From Alphaproteobacteria bacterium (GTDB taxonomy: Bacteria; Myxococcota_A; UBA796; GCA-2862545), in contig JACKEQ010000013.1 in assembly GCA_020632885.1 (NCBI GenBank), positions 1 through 64,000 of the forward strand: a stretch of 64,000 nucleotides of DNA, read 5' to 3'. This document shows positions 59,654 to 64,000 of this stretch, piece by piece. Every line of letters begins with the position of its first letter. The first letter of the stretch is position 1. Made by a program: the position numbers and the translations under genes. The notes under the pieces are model-generated. The model was not told the origin of the DNA. It was given only the letters and a program-made list of their open reading frames with translations, and did not search any database.

Positions 59654-60340
59654 TCACTGACCGTAGAGGTGACACATCGTGGCGTGGCCGATCATGTTCG
59701 CCTGCGCGTAGTCGCGCAACTGGTCGTACTGGCTCCACGCGGAACCGGAGAGCGGCCCGATGCCGAACGTGGTGTCGAGGGCGTAGAGGTCCCACTGGAA
59801 GAGGTGCACCTCGGGCGGCGCGGGGCAGGAGCCGAGGTACGTGCGGGCGTCGAGGATGTTGGTGTTCTCGTAGATGCCCGCCGCCATGTTGGAGCCGAGC
59901 AGGAGGCCCGAGAGGCCCGCATCGATGCTGTCGTCCGTGCCCGGGATGTCGTACACGCCCCAGTGCGGGCGGTAGTCGATCGCGACGTCGGTGTTGTTCA
60001 GCAGGAGCACGAAGCTCTGGGTGCCGGCAGGCGCGTTGGCCCAGAGGACCTCCGGGTTGGCCTGGTCGCACGCGTACTGCGCGGGCAGCCAGAAGTCGCA
60101 CTCGGTCTCGCGGGGGAGACCGGCGCTGGAGTCCATGTCGGGCGCCCAGACCACGAAGTCGGTGTCGGTGTCCGCGTCGCTGTCGGTGTCCGCGTCGGTG
60201 TCCGCATCCGTGTCGGCGTCGGTGTCCGCGTCCGTGTCGGAGTCGGTGTCCGTGTCGGTGTCGGACTCACGGTCGACGTTCCGGACACCGATCTCGGTGC
60301 ACGCGGCGAGCAGGAAAGGGGCGAACAACAGACAACGCAT
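59654..60340 (-). CDS. Lipoprotein with Asp/Thr-rich linker and PEBP (YbhB-like) domain
   Basis: 228 residues. The signal peptide ends in the lipobox FLLAAC. Residues about 26-62 are a linker of DT/DAD/DSD repeats (see the repeat entry). The rest is a phosphatidylethanolamine-binding-protein-like domain: WLPAQYACDQANPEVLWANAP, then SFVLLLNNTDVAIDY and HWGVYDIPG, with the typical ligand-pocket segments of YbhB/YbcL. It likely projects from the membrane on the acidic stalk. It ends 12 bases before the MoxR ATPase gene and is probably the first gene of that operon. Confidence 0.88.
   Translation of the reverse strand: MRCLLFAPFLLAACTEIGVRNVDRESDTDTDTDSDTDADTDADTDADTDADTDSDADTDTDFVVWAPDMDSSAGLPRETECDFWLPAQYACDQANPEVLWANAPAGTQSFVLLLNNTDVAIDYRPHWGVYDIPGTDDSIDAGLSGLLLGSNMAAGIYENTNILDARTYLGSCPAPPEVHLFQWDLYALDTTFGIGPLSGSAWSQYDQLRDYAQANMIGHATMCHLYGQ
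60160..60270 (-). repeat. Coding Asp-Thr/Ala-Asp tandem repeat
   Basis: Short tandem units of six to twelve bases (GTGTCCGCGTCG-like on the plus strand) encode alternating Asp-Thr and Ala-Asp residues in the linker of the lipoprotein above. It is a protein repeat, not a CRISPR array. Similar acidic linkers are common in exported proteins of Myxococcota. Repeat number is likely to vary between strains. Confidence 0.85.
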
Positions 60341-60414
60341 GGGAATCCTCCGACGGCCGTGATGATAGCGCCGAATGTTCCGGCTTGCGAGCGTCGGTTT
60401 GGATAGTCCGCGCC

Positions 60415-61479
60415 ATGCGACGGCTCCACGGACACCTCCCCCGCTCTCCCGCAGACCTCCTCGAAGAGGCTGCCGCCTGGTGCAGGTCGACCGGTGCCGA
60501 GCTCGACGTGTACGGCACGGGCGCCGTCCTCACCGACCTGGAGGCCCGCGTGGCCGGCCTCCTGGGCTTCCCCGCCGCGCGCTTCGTGCCGAGCGGGACG
60601 ATGGCGCAGCCCATCGCGCTCCGGGTGTGGGCAGACCGATCGCGCACCCGCACCGTGGGCATGCACCCCACCTCGCACCTCGAGCTCCACGAGGAGCGCG
60701 GGTACGCCCACCTGCACGGGCTGCACGCCACCCTGGTGGGTCCCGCACACCGCCCGATCCTCGCCAGCGACCTCGACCGCGTGGTGGAGCCCCTCGCGGC
60801 CCTCGTGGTCGAGCTGCCCGCCCGCGAGATCGGCGGCCAGCTGCCGTCCTGGGACGAGCTGGAGGCGCTGAAGGCCACCGCCGCGGAACGGGGGATCCCG
60901 CTGCACCTGGACGGTGCGAGGCTCTGGGAGTGCGAGGCCGCGTACGGCCGGCCCCTCGACGCGATCTGCCGCGGCTTCGCGTCCGCGTACGTGTCGTTCT
61001 ACAAGGGGATCGGCGCGCTCCCGGGGGCCATGCTGCTCGGCGACGCCGACCTCGTCGCACGCGCGGCCGTCTGGCAGCGGCGCCAGGGTGGCACGGTCTG
61101 GACGCAGATCGCCGGCGTGGCGAGCGCCTCCGCGCGCCTGGACACCGCCCGCGAGCGGATGCCCGGAGCCCTGGAGCACGCGCGTGCCCTCGCACAGGCC
61201 ATCGCCGGCGTGCAAGGGGTTCGCGTCGTGCCCGACCCGCCCCACGTCGCCATGTTCCACGTCGTGGGTGAGCTCGATCCCGAGGCCGCCCAGGCGGGGC
61301 GGTTGCGCGCCCAGGAGGCCACCGGAATCGACCCCTTCCCGGGGCCACGCCCAGGCCCCGTGCCCGGCACGTTCCGCGTCGAGATCTACGTCGCCGACGC
61401 CGGGCGAGAAGTCCGCCCCGACGAGGCCGCCATGGCGTGGCGCGTCGCGCTGGGGGTCGACGGGACCGGCCCGGGTTAG
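60415..61479 (+). CDS. Beta-eliminating lyase (threonine-aldolase-like), PLP enzyme
   Basis: 354 residues from ATG 60415. A fold-type I PLP domain: the cofactor pocket VPSGTMAQPIALRV, IPLHLDGARLWE with the pyridine Asp, and the lysine in SFYKGIGALPGAMLLGD. This matches low-specificity L-threonine aldolases, which split threonine into glycine and acetaldehyde. Eight hydrophobic or Arg-rich residues precede the fold. No partner genes with it; it starts 74 bases from the divergent PEBP lipoprotein. Confidence 0.92.
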   Translation: MRRLHGHLPRSPADLLEEAAAWCRSTGAELDVYGTGAVLTDLEARVAGLLGFPAARFVPSGTMAQPIALRVWADRSRTRTVGMHPTSHLELHEERGYAHLHGLHATLVGPAHRPILASDLDRVVEPLAALVVELPAREIGGQLPSWDELEALKATAAERGIPLHLDGARLWECEAAYGRPLDAICRGFASAYVSFYKGIGALPGAMLLGDADLVARAAVWQRRQGGTVWTQIAGVASASARLDTARERMPGALEHARALAQAIAGVQGVRVVPDPPHVAMFHVVGELDPEAAQAGRLRAQEATGIDPFPGPRPGPVPGTFRVEIYVADAGREVRPDEAAMAWRVALGVDGTGPG

Positions 61480-61487
61480 GGCGGCGC

Positions 61488-62462
61488 ATGCTCCTCTGGA
61501 CCGTCCTGCTGGGGTGCCAGGAACCCTTCGGGCTCGACCGCCACGACCTCCGCGGATTCCGGATCGCCGCGCTCACCGCCCATGTCGAGGGTGGACGGGT
61601 GTTCCCGCGCGTGGCGATGGTGGTGGACGGCAACCTCTACGCCGACAGCCCCGTCGACCTCCAGTGGGGCTGGGTGGAGCGCGAGGGCGACGCCGTCACG
61701 CTGGAGACCTTCGAGGCCACGGGCCCCGCACCCGTCCTTCCGATCCGCGCTGCCCGCCTGGCCCTCGTGGCGCGGTACGGCGACCAGGAGGCCCGCGCGG
61801 AGCTCGCCATCGACGACCAGGTCGCGGTCTCGCCGCGGCTCGAGATGCTCGCGCTGCCCGAGAACGTGCAGGACATCGGCCCGGCCGACCTCGAGCTCGA
61901 GAACCGAAGCAGCTGGGCGGGCGACGGTCAGCCGAGCGTGGACCCCGGTGGCTTCGCGCGGTTCCGCGTCCTCGGCGCACCGGACGGCGCGAGGGCGCGG
62001 TTCATGGGGACCGCGGGCGAGTTCTGGGAGCTCGACGCGTTCACGACCGACTGGGCGGCGGGCAGCCTGACGATCGACGACGAGGAGGTCGTGGAGCGCG
62101 TGGTGCTGGAGCCGGGGCCGTTCACGATCCTCGCCCTCCTCCTCGACGCCGGCAGCGGCGTGGCCGCGCTGGACGGCTTCGTGGGGACGCCCGAGGCGGG
62201 CTCCTGGACCCGCGGACGCTTCCTCCAGGGCGGGCTCACCGCACCCTACTGGGGAACGCTCGTGGCCGACGACGGCGCCACCTCCGGGATCGCCGTGCGC
62301 GACGTGCAGTACGCCAGCCCCACGGACCAGGCGCTCTGGACGCCCGACGGCCTCGACTGCGTCGGCGTGAGCGGCCCCTTCGACCCCAACTGGCTGCTCG
62401 ACCAGCGGTGCACCCGCGACGTCCTCGCTGGCGAGCGCGTGCTCGTGGTGCCCGACCCATGA
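61488..62462 (+). CDS. Lipoprotein coupled to a TonB-dependent receptor
   Basis: 324 residues from ATG 61488. The N-terminus MLLWTVLLGCQEPFG has a lipobox (LLGC). The mature protein is beta-rich and looks Ig-like in its middle (DLQWGWVEREGDAVTLETF and RFRVLGAPDGARARFMG). Two pairs of cysteines are visible near the end (LDCVGV, QRCTRD). Family unknown. Its stop overlaps the TonB-receptor start in ATGA, so it is likely a surface partner of that receptor. Confidence 0.8.
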   Translation: MLLWTVLLGCQEPFGLDRHDLRGFRIAALTAHVEGGRVFPRVAMVVDGNLYADSPVDLQWGWVEREGDAVTLETFEATGPAPVLPIRAARLALVARYGDQEARAELAIDDQVAVSPRLEMLALPENVQDIGPADLELENRSSWAGDGQPSVDPGGFARFRVLGAPDGARARFMGTAGEFWELDAFTTDWAAGSLTIDDEEVVERVVLEPGPFTILALLLDAGSGVAALDGFVGTPEAGSWTRGRFLQGGLTAPYWGTLVADDGATSGIAVRDVQYASPTDQALWTPDGLDCVGVSGPFDPNWLLDQRCTRDVLAGERVLVVPDP

Positions 62463-64000
62463 CGCTGCTCGCCCTCATCGCGAACGTCTGGGCCGCCGAG
62501 GTCGAGGTGATCGTGCGGGAGCACGGATCCGGAGCACCGCTGGACGCCGTCGTGACGGTCGCGGGACGCGAGGTCACCACGGGTCCGGACGGCCGGCTGG
62601 TGCTCGATCTCGACGCGTCCACCACGGTGTCCATCGCGGCTCCCGGCTACATCACCACCGTCGCGGAGATCACGCTGCCGACGGACCGCGCGAAGGTCTG
62701 GCTGCGGGCCGCACCCCCGCCGATGGAGATCGTCGTCGAAGGCCGCCGCACGACCGCGGACGTGAGCCGCCAGGCCGTCGACGCCGAGGTGGCCTTCGAG
62801 ACACCCGGCAACCGCGAGGACGCCGTCCGGCTCGTGCAGTCGCTCCCCGGCGTCGCCGTGCAGCGCGAGTACAGCCCGAGTGCCGGCACCCTGTCGATCC
62901 GTGGCTCCTCGCCCCACGACAGTCGCTACTTCCTCGACGGCATCGAGGTCCCCTACCTCTACCACTTCAACCAGTACGCCAGCGTGTTCCCCGCCAGCCA
63001 GCTCCAGCAGCTCGAGCTGTTCGCGAGCACGTTCGGGCCGGCGTGGGGCGACAGCGTCGGGGCCATCGTGAATGCCGAGTCGCGGCGGGACGCTCCGGAG
63101 ACCGTGCACGGCAGCGCGTTCCTGAACTTCGTGGTGGTGGGTGGCCAGGTGCGCGCGCCCCTCGGGAAGGGCTGGTGGGCGAGCGGCGGGGTGCGCCGGA
63201 GCTACCAGGACCTGTACGGGTCCGCGACCGACCAGTACACGCTCTGGCCGGTGTTCTCCGACACCTCGCTCCAGATCGAGCACGGCGACGACCGCCGCGG
63301 CACCGGCCTGTTCCTGTGGACCGCGAGCGACCGCTACGAGCGGGCCGCCGGTGAGCTCGACCTCCTGGACCCCTGGGAGACGGAGACCGTCCCCCGCCTC
63401 GACTTCCGCCGGGGCTTCCAGGTGGGCGGGATCCGGCACCACTGGCGCACCGCCGACGACTGGGGCCAGGCGGTGGCCGCCGTGGTCGGCGACCACCTCG
63501 ACGGCGACCTGACCGGGAACGGCTCCCAGCACACCCGCACCCTCGGGCTCCAGACCCGCGTGGACGCCCACCACCGCTTCTCCCCGGACCTCGGCTGGGA
63601 TCTCGGGATGGCGCTGCGCACGGAGACCACGCGCCTCCGCGTGGAGGACCCCGGACCCGCGCGCCTCCTCGTGGCCACCGAGACAGCGGCCCTGGCGCGC
63701 GGGGAGCCCGTGGACGGCGAGCTGGGTCGGGTGAGCGGCGGTCTCTACGGCACGCTCCACGCGACCCTGGGCCCCGTCCGCCTCATGCCCGGCGCACGTC
63801 TCGGGTTCGACACCCTCAACGACGCCGCGACCTTCGAGCCCCGCGTGAGCGCGGTCACCTCGCTGGGCGACACCACCACCCTGCGGGTGGGCGGCGGCCG
63901 CTACACCCAGCGCCCGCCCACCGAGCACCTCTTCCCGGGCACGGGCGACCCCGACTTCCCCACCACCACGAGCTGGCAGGGGGTCGTGGGTCTGGATCAG
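62459..64000 (+). CDS. TonB-dependent outer-membrane receptor (5' part)
   Basis: The frame opens at ATG 62459 and stays open to the window edge (514 codons). A short signal peptide (MTLLALIANVWAA) is followed by a carboxypeptidase-regulatory-like domain (about 14-95, APLDAVVTVAGREVTTGPDG), then the plug: NREDAVRLVQSLPGVAVQRE, GTLSIRGSSPHDSRYFLDGIEVP and SQLQQLELFASTFGPAWGD. The barrel starts at about residue 200. No TonB box is obvious. The ligand is unknown; the lipoprotein upstream is the likely helper. The 3' end lies beyond base 64000. Confidence 0.88.
   Translation, partial: MTLLALIANVWAAEVEVIVREHGSGAPLDAVVTVAGREVTTGPDGRLVLDLDASTTVSIAAPGYITTVAEITLPTDRAKVWLRAAPPPMEIVVEGRRTTADVSRQAVDAEVAFETPGNREDAVRLVQSLPGVAVQREYSPSAGTLSIRGSSPHDSRYFLDGIEVPYLYHFNQYASVFPASQLQQLELFASTFGPAWGDSVGAIVNAESRRDAPETVHGSAFLNFVVVGGQVRAPLGKGWWASGGVRRSYQDLYGSATDQYTLWPVFSDTSLQIEHGDDRRGTGLFLWTASDRYERAAGELDLLDPWETETVPRLDFRRGFQVGGIRHHWRTADDWGQAVAAVVGDHLDGDLTGNGSQHTRTLGLQTRVDAHHRFSPDLGWDLGMALRTETTRLRVEDPGPARLLVATETAALARGEPVDGELGRVSGGLYGTLHATLGPVRLMPGARLGFDTLNDAATFEPRVSAVTSLGDTTTLRVGGGRYTQRPPTEHLFPGTGDPDFPTTTSWQGVVGLDQ

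Noticed and set aside
60160..60270. Regular short repeats that resemble a CRISPR array or satellite
   Set aside because: The units are codons for Asp-Thr and Ala-Asp inside a lipoprotein linker, with no spacers or direct repeats of CRISPR size.

Overview
The window is very GC-rich DNA with densely packed genes on both strands and almost no intergenic space. There are no rRNA or tRNA genes, CRISPR arrays, insertion sequences or phage genes that I can see. The content suggests a free-living predatory or soil-type bacterium of the Myxococcota/deltaproteobacterial kind. The supporting features are a Hanks-type Ser/Thr kinase, many short lipoproteins and secreted proteins without known domains, an Asp/Thr-repeat lipoprotein linker, TonB-dependent receptors, a CrtI carotenoid desaturase and a eukaryote-like double 6-phosphofructokinase. 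The taxonomic reading is inference; no marker gene for placement is present.

Layout. 0-9.3 kb: a secreted protein, a TetR/epimerase divergent pair with a likely operator, a diiron-type MBL protein, a methyltransferase, crtI, a fused MFS/spermidine-synthase-like protein and an internally duplicated membrane protein. 9.3-13.2 kb: two paralogous exported proteins, each behind a copy of one duplicated leader whose hairpin buries the ribosome binding site, plus HEAT-like and EEP-phosphatase genes. 13.2-16.5 kb: a divergent pair of GT-C glycosyltransferases. 16.5-22.2 kb: a chain of overlapping plus-strand genes (lipoprotein, GNAT, HATPase, Ala-rich repeat protein, PhyH dioxygenase, Ser/Thr kinase, RlmL-type methylase), two of which appear to start at CTG. 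22-33 kb: metabolic and stress genes (PFK, GATase, ArsI/sigma factor/pirin, metallophosphoesterase, ArsR/SRPBCC with a perfect 18-bp palindrome, a PNPOx-GNAT fusion, MocR, glutathione peroxidase). 33-38 kb: an ABC-2 export operon with a permease-CPBP protease fusion and a PAS histidine kinase. 38-42.7 kb: VOC, Hsp70-like and small exported proteins, a BASS-like transporter and an SDR.

42.7-60.3 kb is the most interesting part. Two minus-strand operons together encode a MoxR-vWA machine like E. coli YehL-YehM-YehP: the AAA+ ATPase and the DUF5682 protein at 56.07-59.64 kb, and the vWA protein at 45.83-47.00 kb with a TerB-like protein and two unrecognised partners. Between them lie a Septu-like defence pair (PtuA ATPase and HNH PtuB), a secreted lipin-like phosphatase, a beta-propeller protein, and a 1136-residue protein that joins VIT and vWA domains to a TonB-receptor plug-like segment and a probable beta-barrel. 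The window closes with a threonine-aldolase-like enzyme, a lipoprotein and the start of a TonB-dependent receptor.

Caution: several genes at 41-50 kb (and one near 11.5 kb) are broken by single-base frameshifts, mostly missing bases and often in C or G runs. This looks more like base-call error in the assembly than real gene decay, but the sequence alone cannot settle it.
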